DNA of 64,000 nt, taken from contig CAYUZU010000004.1 in the NCBI GenBank assembly GCA_964448675.1, positions 124,001 to 188,000 of the forward strand, read 5' to 3'. The DNA comes from CAYUZU01 sp964448675 (GTDB taxonomy: Bacteria > Planctomycetota > Phycisphaerae > UBA1845 > Fen-1342). The notes below the pieces were generated by a model, which was given only the letters and a program-made list of their open reading frames with translations, had not been told where the DNA came from and ran no database searches. The stretch's first letter is position 1. Each line of letters opens with the position of its first letter. The position numbers and the translations under genes are program-made. Shown in pieces: positions 19,348 through 28,157 of the stretch.

Positions 19348-19514
19348 GTCCGCCCTCTCTCGTTGTTCTTGGTGTCACCAACTCGGCCCGGGGGCAACGC
19401 CGCCATCCCGGCTGAGCCTTGTTCGTGCAAATCGTTCATATGCTGAGCATAGTCATGCCGACGCAATTTGCCACGCGGCGGGCGGCGTTCGGCCGCCCTC
19501 TGCAAAAGAAATGA

Positions 19515-19525
19515 ACTTGTAAAGT
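19515..19525. promoter_or_regulatory. Short palindrome, possible operator
   Basis: ACTT-GTA-AAGT is a perfect 4+4 inverted repeat in the AT-rich region upstream of the MerR/B12-type regulator. It could be an operator for that regulator, since family members often control their own locus. The repeat is short, so chance is a real possibility. Confidence 0.2.
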
Positions 19526-19576
19526 GCATTATATCAGAGCTTTATGAACAAACTGTCAGGCTGCGCCAGAATTGCG

Positions 19577-19604
19577 TTGACTTAGTCTGGCGGGGCTGTA
19601 AAAT
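19577..19604 (+). promoter_or_regulatory. Promoter of the MerR/B12-domain regulator
   Basis: TTGACT (19577-19582), 16-nt spacer, TAAAAT (19599-19604). The gene starts at 19619, so the 5' leader would be about 7 nt and there is no Shine-Dalgarno sequence. Confidence 0.5.
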
Positions 19605-19618
19605 CGTTCAAAACAGTC

Positions 19619-20557
19619 ATGATTCAGGAAATTCTTACAACCCGACAGGTTGCAACCGCACTGGGCGTGAGTGAGGCCTCGCTCAAGCGCTGGTGTGACC
19701 GCGGCCTGCTGCCTGCCGTCCGGACCCCCGGCGGGCACCGACGCCTGCCGCTCAGCGGCGTCATGCAGTTCATTCGCGAACGCCGGCTCGAGGTGGCCCG
19801 GCCGGACGTGCTGGGGCTGCCCGAGGTGGCCGCGCCGGCGGTCATCGGCCGCGACGGATCACGCAACGCGTTTCTCACGGCGCTCGAGCATGGGGATCTG
19901 GAATCCGCGCGCCGCCTCGTCTTCGGCTTGTATCTCGACGGCCGGTCGGTGGTCGACATTCTGGACGGCGTCATCGCCGCCACGTTCCAGCGCATCGGCG
20001 ATCGCTGGGCGCACGGTGCGCTGGACATCTATCACGAACGCCGCGCCGTCGAGATCTGCACGCGCGTGCTGCACCAGTTCCGCCTGTTGCTGCCGCCGCC
20101 CGCGACGCTTGCGCCGTCGGCTTTGGGTGGGACGCTCACCGGCGACCACTATACCCTGGCGACGACCATGGTCGAGTTGTCGCTCACGGAAGTGGGCTGG
20201 CGGGCGCAATCGCTGGGCTGTGACCACCCTGTCGAGACGCTCGTCCGGGCTATCAGCGATTTAAGGCCCCGCATCTTCTGGCTCAGCGTCAACGCGCTAG
20301 AATCGCGCGAGCGCTTCGTCGAGCAGTACCAGCAATTGTACCACGTGGCGCAGGAGCACGGCGTGGCCGTGCTGTTGGGTGGACGCATGCTGACCGAGGA
20401 GATCCGGCGCGGTATTCGATACGCCGCTTTTTGTGACAATCTGCAGCACGCGGTGGCATTCGCCCGCGCCTTGTACCAGCCACCCACGAACGGCAACGGC
20501 AGCGGCGGACCTCCGCCGCCGCAACGCCAGACAGGACGGGCCAGCAGCCATGAATGA
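19619..20557 (+). CDS. MerR-type HTH regulator with cobalamin-binding-like domains (CarH/LitR-like)
   Basis: A 312-residue regulator with CarH/LitR architecture. A MerR winged helix-turn-helix lies at residues ~5-60 (TTRQVATALGVSEASLKRWC, then TPGGHRRLP). A four-helix bundle follows at ~80-160 (IGDRWAHGALDIYHERRAVE), then a Rossmann-type B12-binding-like domain at ~165-290. In CarH proteins this module senses light through adenosylcobalamin. Key sites are partly changed here: the bundle W-x9-E-H reads W-x9-E-R, and the H-x-x-G cobalt-ligand motif reads H-Y-T-L, keeping the His but not the Gly. It may bind B12 weakly, bind something else, or be cofactor-free. The C-terminus is a Gly/Pro/Asn-rich tail. 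It overlaps the next gene by 8 nt. Confidence 0.8.
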   Translation: MIQEILTTRQVATALGVSEASLKRWCDRGLLPAVRTPGGHRRLPLSGVMQFIRERRLEVARPDVLGLPEVAAPAVIGRDGSRNAFLTALEHGDLESARRLVFGLYLDGRSVVDILDGVIAATFQRIGDRWAHGALDIYHERRAVEICTRVLHQFRLLLPPPATLAPSALGGTLTGDHYTLATTMVELSLTEVGWRAQSLGCDHPVETLVRAISDLRPRIFWLSVNALESRERFVEQYQQLYHVAQEHGVAVLLGGRMLTEEIRRGIRYAAFCDNLQHAVAFARALYQPPTNGNGSGGPPPPQRQTGRASSHE

Positions 20558-20939
20558 TACGCCAATCAAGGTGCTCTACGACGGGGCGTGCCCCCTGTGC
20601 CGCCGCGAGGCCAGCTTCTGGCGGCGGATGGACCGCGGCCGGGGCCGCGTCGAGCTCGAGGACATCAGTGCGCCGGAGTTCGAGCCGTCCCGCTACGGCC
20701 TGACGCGTACCGACGTGATGGAGCGCATCCACGCGATCCTGCCCGCCGGCACCGTCATCGAAGGCATGGAGGTCTTTCGTCGCGTGTACGCGGCACTGGG
20801 CCTCGGCTGGCTCGTGGCCCCGACCGGCTGGCCGCTGCTTCGCCCGGTCTTCGACCGGCTCTATGCGTGGTTTGCCCGCAATCGGCAGCGGCTCACGCGC
20901 CGCGGCGAATCCTGCGAGGCTTGCGAGCACATCTCCTGA
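20550..20939 (+). CDS. DCC-family thiol-disulfide oxidoreductase-like protein (DUF393)
   Basis: A 129-residue member of the DUF393/DCC family, defined by the N-terminal D-x-x-C-x-x-C motif, seen here as VLYDGACPLCRREASFW (residues ~8-24). A W-x-x-R-R stretch and a hydrophobic C-terminal half (LGLGWLVAPTGWPLLRPVFD) follow, ending in a second cysteine pair, GESCEACE. Members are predicted thioredoxin-fold oxidoreductases, often of unknown substrate. The start lies inside the end of the regulator gene (8-nt overlap), implying coupled translation and a functional link. Confidence 0.85.
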   Translation: MNDTPIKVLYDGACPLCRREASFWRRMDRGRGRVELEDISAPEFEPSRYGLTRTDVMERIHAILPAGTVIEGMEVFRRVYAALGLGWLVAPTGWPLLRPVFDRLYAWFARNRQRLTRRGESCEACEHIS

Positions 20940-21082
20940 GACGCCACGGGCGACGCCAGCGAGCGCCAGGTTCGCAGGCTCCGCCGCTACACGTGGCCGC
21001 CAGAAAGCAGTAATATGGCGCTGGTGCTTCGGAATCGCACCCGTTCGTCGCACACGCGATCAACAGATGCGAGAATCCCGTC

Positions 21083-22078
21083 ATGGCTGCCAATCTCACG
21101 CCACAGTACTTCGAAGCCGAGGAGAAGTACCGCGCCGCCACCACGCCCGAGGAGGAACTCGCGGCGCTGGAAGAGATGTGGCGCGAGCTGCCCAAGCACA
21201 AATCTTCGGAGAAGCTCCAGGCCGAGCTGAAGAAGAAGCTGTCGGCGGCGCGCAAGGCCGTGCAGAAGGGCGGCAAGAAGGGCGCCACGCAGGTCGACCC
21301 GTTCGCCATCCCGCGCACCGGTGCCGGCCAGATCGCACTGATCGGGACGCCCAACACCGGCAAGTCCGCGATCGTGGCCGCGCTGACCAACGCCAACGTG
21401 AAAGTGGCGGAGTACCCGTTCGCCACCGGGGTGCCGCTGCCGGGCATGGTGCCGTACGAGGACATCCAGATTCAGCTCATCGACACCCCGCCGCTGACGG
21501 CCGACCACGTGCCGGCGGGGTTTGCGGGCTTGTGGCGCTCGGCGGACGCGCTGCTCATCGTGGTGGACGTGGCCGCGGACTCGGTGCTCGAAGACGCCGA
21601 AGCCTGCCTGCAGCACCTGGCCGAGCGCAACGTGGCGCTAACCGAGGGGGAGCGCGAGAAGCCCCAGGAAGCCGGCGCGGTCCTCAAGGTGCCCGGCCTG
21701 CTCTTCGCGAACAAGATGGACCTGCCGGGGGCGGCGGACAACCTCGCGTTGCTGCGCGAGTTCTTCGCGTCGCGCGTGCGGATCGAGCCGCTGTGCGCGC
21801 TCGATGACGCGCAGCTGCAGCAGCTGCCGGCCCTGTTCTACGAACTGATCCGCGTGGTGCGCGTCTATGCCAAGCCGCCGGGACGCAAGGCCGACCTCGA
21901 CGAGCCCTTCGTTCTGCCGATGGGCAGCAACGTGATCGATCTGGCGCACAAGGTATTTCGCGGCCACGATCACCGCGTGCAGTCCGCGCGCATCTGGGGC
22001 CACGGCGTCGCCGACGGCCAGAACGTGCAACTTGATCACGCGCTGCACGATAAGGACATTGTCGAACTCCACACCTGA
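21083..22078 (+). CDS. TGS-domain GTPase (DRG/Obg-like)
   Basis: A 331-residue P-loop GTPase. A charged helical N-terminus (residues 1-75, Lys/Glu-rich) precedes the G domain, with G1 GTPNTGKSAIVAAL (~95), G3 IDTPPL (~133) and G4 FANKMD (~213). A C-terminal TGS domain spans about residues 265-331 (FVLPMGSNVIDLAHKVFRGH, ending DKDIVELHT). This matches the DRG-like branch of the Obg superfamily, proteins associated with ribosomes or translation; the exact role is unknown. It appears monocistronic, with a 143-nt gap from the DCC gene. Confidence 0.85.
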   Translation: MAANLTPQYFEAEEKYRAATTPEEELAALEEMWRELPKHKSSEKLQAELKKKLSAARKAVQKGGKKGATQVDPFAIPRTGAGQIALIGTPNTGKSAIVAALTNANVKVAEYPFATGVPLPGMVPYEDIQIQLIDTPPLTADHVPAGFAGLWRSADALLIVVDVAADSVLEDAEACLQHLAERNVALTEGEREKPQEAGAVLKVPGLLFANKMDLPGAADNLALLREFFASRVRIEPLCALDDAQLQQLPALFYELIRVVRVYAKPPGRKADLDEPFVLPMGSNVIDLAHKVFRGHDHRVQSARIWGHGVADGQNVQLDHALHDKDIVELHT

Positions 22079-22114
22079 CGGGGCTGCCCCCCGCGGGATC
22101 CGCGCCCCGCCATG

Positions 22115-22142
22115 TCGACAGCGCACGCACCCCCCGTATACT
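22115..22142 (+). promoter_or_regulatory. Promoter of the sugar-uptake operon
   Basis: TCGACA (22115-22120), 16-nt spacer, TATACT (22137-22142). The first gene starts at 22283, leaving a GC-rich leader of about 135 nt with possible hairpins but no riboswitch class I recognise. Confidence 0.55.
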
Positions 22143-22282
22143 ATCGGCTTGGCCCGCGGACGGGTGCCGGGGCCCGCCGCCTCGGGGGCGCAGCGCGGCC
22201 AGGCGAAGCCGCTAACCGCGCGGTTGCCGCTGTTTCGTGACCGCGCCTGTCATGCAACACCGCTGGTAGGAGTCGAGAATCC

Positions 22283-23266
22283 ATGCAACCGAACCTGCAC
22301 CGCTGGCTCTTCGGGATGACGTGCGCGGCGCTGGTCGTCCTCGGAAGCTGCAAGAGCGAGGACCAGGCCGCGAACAAGACCGGCGCCGCCAAGGACACGA
22401 TCACGGTGGGCTTCTCGCAGATCGGGGCCGAGAGCGCCTGGCGCACGGCCGAGACGGAGTCCATTCGCAGTGAAGCGGAGAAGCGCGGCGTCGATCTCCG
22501 GTTTGCCGACGCCCAGGGCAAGAAGGAGAACCAGATCAAGGCCTTGCGCACCTTCATCGCGCAGGGGGTCGATGCCATCATCCTCGCGCCGGTCGAAGAA
22601 ACGGGCTGGGAGCCGGTGCTGCGCGAGGCCCAGCGCAAGGGCATTCCCGTAATCCTGGTCGATCGTGGGGTGGATGTCTCCGACGATTCGCTGTACGAAA
22701 CGTTGATCGCCTCGGACTTCGTCGCGGAAGGCCGCATGGCCGCCGAGTGGCTGGTCGAGGCCTTGGGCGGCGCGGGCAACGTCGTCGAACTCCAGGGGAC
22801 GCCCGGCTCGGCCCCCGCGAACGATCGCCAGAAGGGCTTCCACGAGGGCATCGCCGACGCACCGGGGATCAAGATCATCAAGTCGCAGTCCGGCGACTTC
22901 ACCCGCGCCAAGGGCAAGGAAGTCATGGAAGCCTTCCTCAAGGCCGAGGGCGACAACATCGACGCCGTCTATGCGCACAACGACGACATGGCGCTCGGTG
23001 CGATCCAGGCCATCGAGCAGGCCGGCTACGATGCGGGCGCGGACATCCTCGTCGTGTCGATCGATGCCGTGCGCGGCGCGTTCGAGGCCATGCTCAAGGG
23101 CAACCTCAATGCCACCGTCGAGTGCAATCCGCTGCTTGGCCCGCAGGCCTTCGACGCGGTCGAGGACGTGCTCGCGGGCAAGGAGCTGCCCAAGTGGATC
23201 AAGGTGAAGGACCGGCTGTTCACCCAGAAGGAGGCAGCCGACGTGATCGAGTCGCGCAAGTACTGA
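22283..23266 (+). CDS. ytfQ: Periplasmic sugar-binding lipoprotein of an ABC transporter
   Basis: Solute-binding protein of the RbsB/YtfQ type, 327 residues. The lipobox is VLGSC (Cys near 23), so it is tethered to the membrane. Family features: ITVGFSQIGAESAWRTAETE (residues ~34-53), a run very like galactofuranose/arabinose binders; LRTFIAQGVDAIILAPVEET, PVILVDRGVDV, NVVELQGTPGSAPANDRQKG and AHNDDMALGAIQAI. YtfQ of E. coli binds galactofuranose; here the ligand is inferred to be a furanose or arabinose-type sugar because a GH127 gene follows directly. A TAGGAG site precedes the ATG. It is the first gene of a five-gene transport operon. Confidence 0.85.
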   Translation: MQPNLHRWLFGMTCAALVVLGSCKSEDQAANKTGAAKDTITVGFSQIGAESAWRTAETESIRSEAEKRGVDLRFADAQGKKENQIKALRTFIAQGVDAIILAPVEETGWEPVLREAQRKGIPVILVDRGVDVSDDSLYETLIASDFVAEGRMAAEWLVEALGGAGNVVELQGTPGSAPANDRQKGFHEGIADAPGIKIIKSQSGDFTRAKGKEVMEAFLKAEGDNIDAVYAHNDDMALGAIQAIEQAGYDAGADILVVSIDAVRGAFEAMLKGNLNATVECNPLLGPQAFDAVEDVLAGKELPKWIKVKDRLFTQKEAADVIESRKY

Positions 23267-23341
23267 CCGCGCGGCCCGCGTCCTGCTGCGTTGCTTGCCC
23301 AGTTGTTTCGAATCGGCCGCCCGGCGGCCAAGGTGTACCCC

Positions 23342-26300
23342 ATGAAGACTCGCCTGCTGACGGGGGCCGTCAGTTTCCTGCTTCTCGCGTCCGTGGCCCA
23401 CGCGGCCAACACCAACGTCACCGCGGTCGACCAGCCCGCGACCGGCGGTACCAATCCTCACTACGTCGCCAATCGCCCGCCGCTGCGCGCGCAGCCACTG
23501 ATCAAGCTGCCCATCGGCGCCATCGAGCCCCGTGGCTGGCTTCGCACCCAGCTCGAACTCCAGGCCGCCGGCTTTGTCGGCCATCTCCCCGAGATCAGTG
23601 AGTTTCTCCGCGAAGAGGGCAACGCCTGGCGCAGCCCGACCGGCGCGGGCCACAGCCCGTGGGAAGAGGTGCCGTACTGGCTCAAGGGCTTCGGCGACCT
23701 GGGCTACGTGCTCGGCGACCAGCGCATCATCGACGAGGCGAAGGAGTGGATCGACGCCGTCATCGCCAGCCAGCGCGACGACGGCTACTTCGGGCCGCGC
23801 TCCAACTTGACGCGGATCGACGGGACCCCCGACGTCTGGCCCAACATGATCATGCTCAACGCGTTGCAGAGCTACTACGAGTTCTCGGGCGATCCGCGCG
23901 TGCCCAAGCTCATGGGCCGCTATTTCCGTTGGCAGGCGCAAATCCCCGAAGACGAGTTTCTCCGGCCCTTCTGGCAGCAGCAACGCGCCGCCGACAACCT
24001 GGCGAGCGTCTACTGGCTCTACAACCGCACCGGCCAGGGCTGGCTGCTCGACCTCGCGAAGAAGATCCACCGGAACACCGCCGACTGGACCCAGGGCGTC
24101 GCGAACTGGCACGGCGTGAACATCGCCCAGGCCTTCCGCGGCCCCGCCAACTACTTCGTCCAGTCCAAGAACCCCGTCCATCTCAACGCCACCGAGCGCA
24201 ACTACCGCGAGGTCATGCAGCGCTACGGCCGGGTTCCCGGCGGGATGTTCGGCGCCGACGAAGTCTGCCGCCCGGGCTACACCGGTCCGCGCCAGGCCGC
24301 CGAAACCTGCACCATGGTCGAGTTCATGCTGTCGTTCGAGATGCTGCTGAAGATCACCGGCGACACCAAGTGGGCCGACCGCTGCGAAGAGGTGGCGTTC
24401 AACTCGCTGCCGGCCGCCCTGACTGCCGACCTCAAGGCCCTGCGCTACCTCACCGCCCCCAACATGCCGCAGTCCGACGCCGAGAGCAAAGCCCCTGGCA
24501 TTCTCAACCGCGGTCCGATGTACCTCATGGACCCGCATCGGCACCGCTGCTGCCAGCACAACGTCGCCCACGGCTGGCCCTACTACGCCGAGCACCTCTG
24601 GCTGGCCACCCCCGATCGCGGCCTGGCCGCCGTGCTCTACGCCGCGAGCGCCGTCAACGCCCGCGTCGGCGACGATGGCCGCGTCACGATCACCGCCGAG
24701 ACGGACTACCCCTTCGGCGAAGACATCACGCTGCATATCAAGCCGGAGGAGCCGGTGCGGTTCCCGCTCTACCTGCGCGTGCCCGGCTGGTGCCTGGCGC
24801 CCGCCGTGTACCTGAACGGGCAGCAGCACCCCGTGACCGCCGGCCCCGGCCAGTACATCCGGATCGAGCGCACCTGGCAGGTGGACGACGAGGTCACGCT
24901 GCGCCTGCCCATGTCGCTCGACGTGACGCGCTGGGAGGACAACGGCACCGTCTCCGTGGGTTACGGCCCGTTGACGTATTCGCTCGCCATCGACGAGGCG
25001 TACCACCGTGCCGGCGGCACCGACACGTGGCCGGCCTGGGAGGTCTACCCGGCGTCGGACTGGAACTACGGCCTGGTGCTGGACAAGACCGATCCGGTCG
25101 AGAGCTTCGCCGTCGTACGGGAAACCGGCCCGCTGCCGGAGCGGCCCTTCGATCCCGGTAACGTGCCGATCAAGCTGCTTGCCCGCGGCCGCCAGATCCC
25201 CCAGTGGCAACTCGATCATCGCGGGCTGATCGACGAGGTCGAGGAAAGCCCCGCGTACACGACCGAGCCGATCGAGGAGATCACGCTGATCCCGATGGGC
25301 GCGGCCCGCATCCGCCTGACTGCGTTCCCGACTGTCAGCGACGACCCGGCGGCCCACAAGTGGGCCCCGCCGCCCACGCCGGCGCCGGCCGAGGCCTCAC
25401 ACTGCTTCACCGGCGACACCCTGGCGGCCTTGAGCGACGGTCAGGTCCCGGCCCATTCCAACGACCAGGGTGTCCCGCGGTTCACCTGGTGGGACCGCCG
25501 CAGCACGACCGAGTGGGTCCAGTACAATTTCGACGACCCCCGCCGCGTCGGCCGCGCCGCGGTCTACTGGTTCGACGACCGACCCGAGGGCGGTTGCCGC
25601 GTGCCCGCCCGCTGGCGGCTGCTCTATCGCGATCGCGACGTGTGGCGCGCCGTGCCCAACGCGTCGGGCTATGGGACGGAACGCGACCGCTTCAACACGG
25701 CGACCTTCCCGCCGGTCACCACCACGGGCCTGCGTATCGAGGCGACCTTGCAGGACGGCTTCTCGGCCGGCATTCTGGAGTGGCAAGTGAGTGATCCTAC
25801 CGACAAGGCCGCGGCGGGCGCCGTGCCCAAGCGTCTCGAGTACCCGATTCAGCCCGTGCCGTTTACCGCCGTCAAGGTCGAAGACGAGTTCTGGCTCCCG
25901 CGGCTGAAGACCAACCAGGCCGTTACCGTGCCGCATGTCTTCGAGCAGTGCGAGCGCACCGGGCGGATCAACAACTTCGCGAAGGCCGCCGGCCTGATGG
26001 AGGGCGGCTACGAGGGGTACGAGTTCAACGATTCGGACGTCTTCAAACTGCTCGAGGGTGCCTCGTATGCGCTGATGATCGAGCCCAACCCCGAGCTGCG
26101 CCAGCGCGTTGACCATGTCATCAAGCTGATCGCCGGTGCCCAGGAGGATGACGGCTACCTCTACGCCCACCGCACGATCCACGAGGACAACCCCTCCGAG
26201 CGGGCCGGCCCCGAGCGCTGGTCCAACCTCGTGCACAACCACGAGCTGTACAACCTCGGCCACCTCTACGAGGCCGCGGTGGCGCATTTCCAGGCGACGC

Positions 26301-28156
26301 AGACCCGCGATCTGCTCGACGTCGCCGTCAAGTCGGCCGACCTGATCACCCGCGTCTTCGGCCCCGGTGGCCTGCGCGACGTCCCCGGCCACGAAGAGGT
26401 CGAGATCGGCCTGGTGCGGCTCTATCGCGTGACCGGCGACGAGCGCTACCTGCACCTGGCCCGTTTCTTCCTCGACGAGCGCGGCCACTACCACGACCGT
26501 GCGTGCTACGGTGTCTACGCCCAGGACCACAAGCCCGTTGTCGAGCAGGACCACCCCGAGGGCCACGCCGTCCGCGCCGTCTACCTCTACTGCGGCATGG
26601 CCGATGTCGCCGCGATCATGGGCGATCAGGACTATATCCGCGCCATCGATCGCATCTGGGACAACATGGTCAGCAAGCGGCTGTACGTCACCGGCGGCAT
26701 CGGCGCGCGCCACGGCGGCGAGTCTTTCGGCGACGACTACGAGCTGCCCAACGCCGCCGCCTACTCCGAGACCTGCGCCTCGATCGCCAACGTGTTCTGG
26801 AACCAGCGCATGTTCCTGCTGCATGGGGACGGCCGCTATATCGACGTGCTGGAGCGCACTCTCTACAACGCCCTGCTCGCGGGCATCTCGATGGAGGGCA
26901 ACGAATTCTTCTACGTGAATCCCCTGGCCTCGTTCGGTGATCGCGAGCGGCAGCCCTGGTTCAACTGTGCCTGCTGTCCGACGAACATGGTGCGCTTCAT
27001 GCCGTCGCTGCCGGGCTACATCTATGCCCTCCAGGACGACAAGGTATATGTCAATCTCTTCATCGGCGGCCAGAGCGATCTGCGTGTCCAGGACACGGAC
27101 GTGCGGATCCGCCAGGTCACGCGCTACCCGTGGCGCGGCCGCATCGAGCTCCACGTCGAGCCCGCCGCACCGACGGCCCTCGAGCTGCTCGTGCGCATAC
27201 CGGGCTGGGCGCGCGAAGAGCCGGTCCCCAGCGGGCTCTATCGCTTCGTCGAGCGGCGTGACGAACGGCCGACGCTCATGGTCAACGGCGAGCAGGTGTC
27301 GCTTGAGCTGCACAAGGGCTACGCCCGGCTCCGCCGCACCTGGCAGCCCGGTGACGTCGTCACGCTCGAGCTGCCCATGCCCGTGCGGCGCCTCAAGGCC
27401 AACCCGGCCGTCGCGGCCAACCGCAACCGCGTTGCCTTGCAGCGCGGCCCCCTGGTCTACTGCGTCGAGGGTGTTGACCACGACGGTTTCACGCGCGACC
27501 TCATTCTCCCCGGCGATGCCCGCGTGGACGCCAACATGCGCGGCGACCTGCTTGGCGGTGTGGTTGCCTTGGCGGCCGAGGCACGCCGCCTGGCGGCCGC
27601 TGGCGCCGCGGCCGACAGTCAGCCCACCCGACTCAGCGCGATTCCGTACTACGCCTGGAATCACCGCGACAAGGGCGACATGAACGTCTGGCTCGCCGAA
27701 ACCCCCGCGGAGGCCCGCCCGCAGCCCGTGCCGTCGCTGGCCACCGGGGCCGGCATCCGTACTTCGCACACGCATGACCGCCCCACGGCGCTGAATGACC
27801 AGGTCACACCTACGAGCTCGCACGACTACGGCGTCGCCCGCTTCACCTGGTGGGACCACACCGGCACCACCGAGTGGGTGCAGTACGACTTCACCGCACC
27901 GGTCAGCGTGCGCGAGGTTTCGGTGTACTGGTTCGATGACGGCGGCCGCGGCGAGTGCCGCCTGCCGCAAAGCTGGCGGCTGTTGTACCAGGCTGGTGAC
28001 CAGTGGCGGCCCGTCCCGGACGTGCGCGAGTACCCGATCGCGCCGAACCAGTTCAACACCGTCACCTTCAAGCCCATCCAGACCGACTCCCTGCGGCTCG
28101 AGGTGCAGCTCCAGGACGGTTACTCCGGCGGCGTTCTTGAATGGAGTGTGCGCTAG
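23342..28156 (+). CDS. Giant secreted protein with two GH127-type domains and two discoidin-like modules
   Basis: A 1604-residue exported protein; the signal peptide is MKTRLLTGAVSFLLLASVAH. Order: GH127-like domain A (residues ~45-660), beta-sandwich module 1 (~685-816), GH127-like domain B (~838-1455), beta-sandwich module 2 (~1472-1604). GH127 enzymes are beta-L-arabinofuranosidases with a catalytic, Zn-held cysteine. Domain B carries the expected FNCACCPTNMVR segment (Cys 1211/1212) and VTGGIGARHGGESFGDDYEL. Domain A has HRCCQHN (Cys 403/404) and AAETCTMVEF and looks like a distinct subfamily. The two modules share GV-RFTWWD, TTEWVQY-F, VYWFDD and LQDG-S-G-LEW, so they arose by duplication; they resemble F5/8-type carbohydrate-binding domains. 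It sits between the binding protein and the ABC ATPase. Confidence 0.88.
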   Translation: MKTRLLTGAVSFLLLASVAHAANTNVTAVDQPATGGTNPHYVANRPPLRAQPLIKLPIGAIEPRGWLRTQLELQAAGFVGHLPEISEFLREEGNAWRSPTGAGHSPWEEVPYWLKGFGDLGYVLGDQRIIDEAKEWIDAVIASQRDDGYFGPRSNLTRIDGTPDVWPNMIMLNALQSYYEFSGDPRVPKLMGRYFRWQAQIPEDEFLRPFWQQQRAADNLASVYWLYNRTGQGWLLDLAKKIHRNTADWTQGVANWHGVNIAQAFRGPANYFVQSKNPVHLNATERNYREVMQRYGRVPGGMFGADEVCRPGYTGPRQAAETCTMVEFMLSFEMLLKITGDTKWADRCEEVAFNSLPAALTADLKALRYLTAPNMPQSDAESKAPGILNRGPMYLMDPHRHRCCQHNVAHGWPYYAEHLWLATPDRGLAAVLYAASAVNARVGDDGRVTITAETDYPFGEDITLHIKPEEPVRFPLYLRVPGWCLAPAVYLNGQQHPVTAGPGQYIRIERTWQVDDEVTLRLPMSLDVTRWEDNGTVSVGYGPLTYSLAIDEAYHRAGGTDTWPAWEVYPASDWNYGLVLDKTDPVESFAVVRETGPLPERPFDPGNVPIKLLARGRQIPQWQLDHRGLIDEVEESPAYTTEPIEEITLIPMGAARIRLTAFPTVSDDPAAHKWAPPPTPAPAEASHCFTGDTLAALSDGQVPAHSNDQGVPRFTWWDRRSTTEWVQYNFDDPRRVGRAAVYWFDDRPEGGCRVPARWRLLYRDRDVWRAVPNASGYGTERDRFNTATFPPVTTTGLRIEATLQDGFSAGILEWQVSDPTDKAAAGAVPKRLEYPIQPVPFTAVKVEDEFWLPRLKTNQAVTVPHVFEQCERTGRINNFAKAAGLMEGGYEGYEFNDSDVFKLLEGASYALMIEPNPELRQRVDHVIKLIAGAQEDDGYLYAHRTIHEDNPSERAGPERWSNLVHNHELYNLGHLYEAAVAHFQATQTRDLLDVAVKSADLITRVFGPGGLRDVPGHEEVEIGLVRLYRVTGDERYLHLARFFLDERGHYHDRACYGVYAQDHKPVVEQDHPEGHAVRAVYLYCGMADVAAIMGDQDYIRAIDRIWDNMVSKRLYVTGGIGARHGGESFGDDYELPNAAAYSETCASIANVFWNQRMFLLHGDGRYIDVLERTLYNALLAGISMEGNEFFYVNPLASFGDRERQPWFNCACCPTNMVRFMPSLPGYIYALQDDKVYVNLFIGGQSDLRVQDTDVRIRQVTRYPWRGRIELHVEPAAPTALELLVRIPGWAREEPVPSGLYRFVERRDERPTLMVNGEQVSLELHKGYARLRRTWQPGDVVTLELPMPVRRLKANPAVAANRNRVALQRGPLVYCVEGVDHDGFTRDLILPGDARVDANMRGDLLGGVVALAAEARRLAAAGAAADSQPTRLSAIPYYAWNHRDKGDMNVWLAETPAEARPQPVPSLATGAGIRTSHTHDRPTALNDQVTPTSSHDYGVARFTWWDHTGTTEWVQYDFTAPVSVREVSVYWFDDGGRGECRLPQSWRLLYQAGDQWRPVPDVREYPIAPNQFNTVTFKPIQTDSLRLEVQLQDGYSGGVLEWSVR

Positions 28157-28157
28157 C

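Noticed and set aside
22250..25357. Very long minus-strand open frame (1035 codons) opposite the binding protein and GH127 gene
   Set aside because: Low-complexity Arg/Gly/Val/Asp-rich translation with no motif; it is the antisense shadow of well-supported genes in high-GC DNA.
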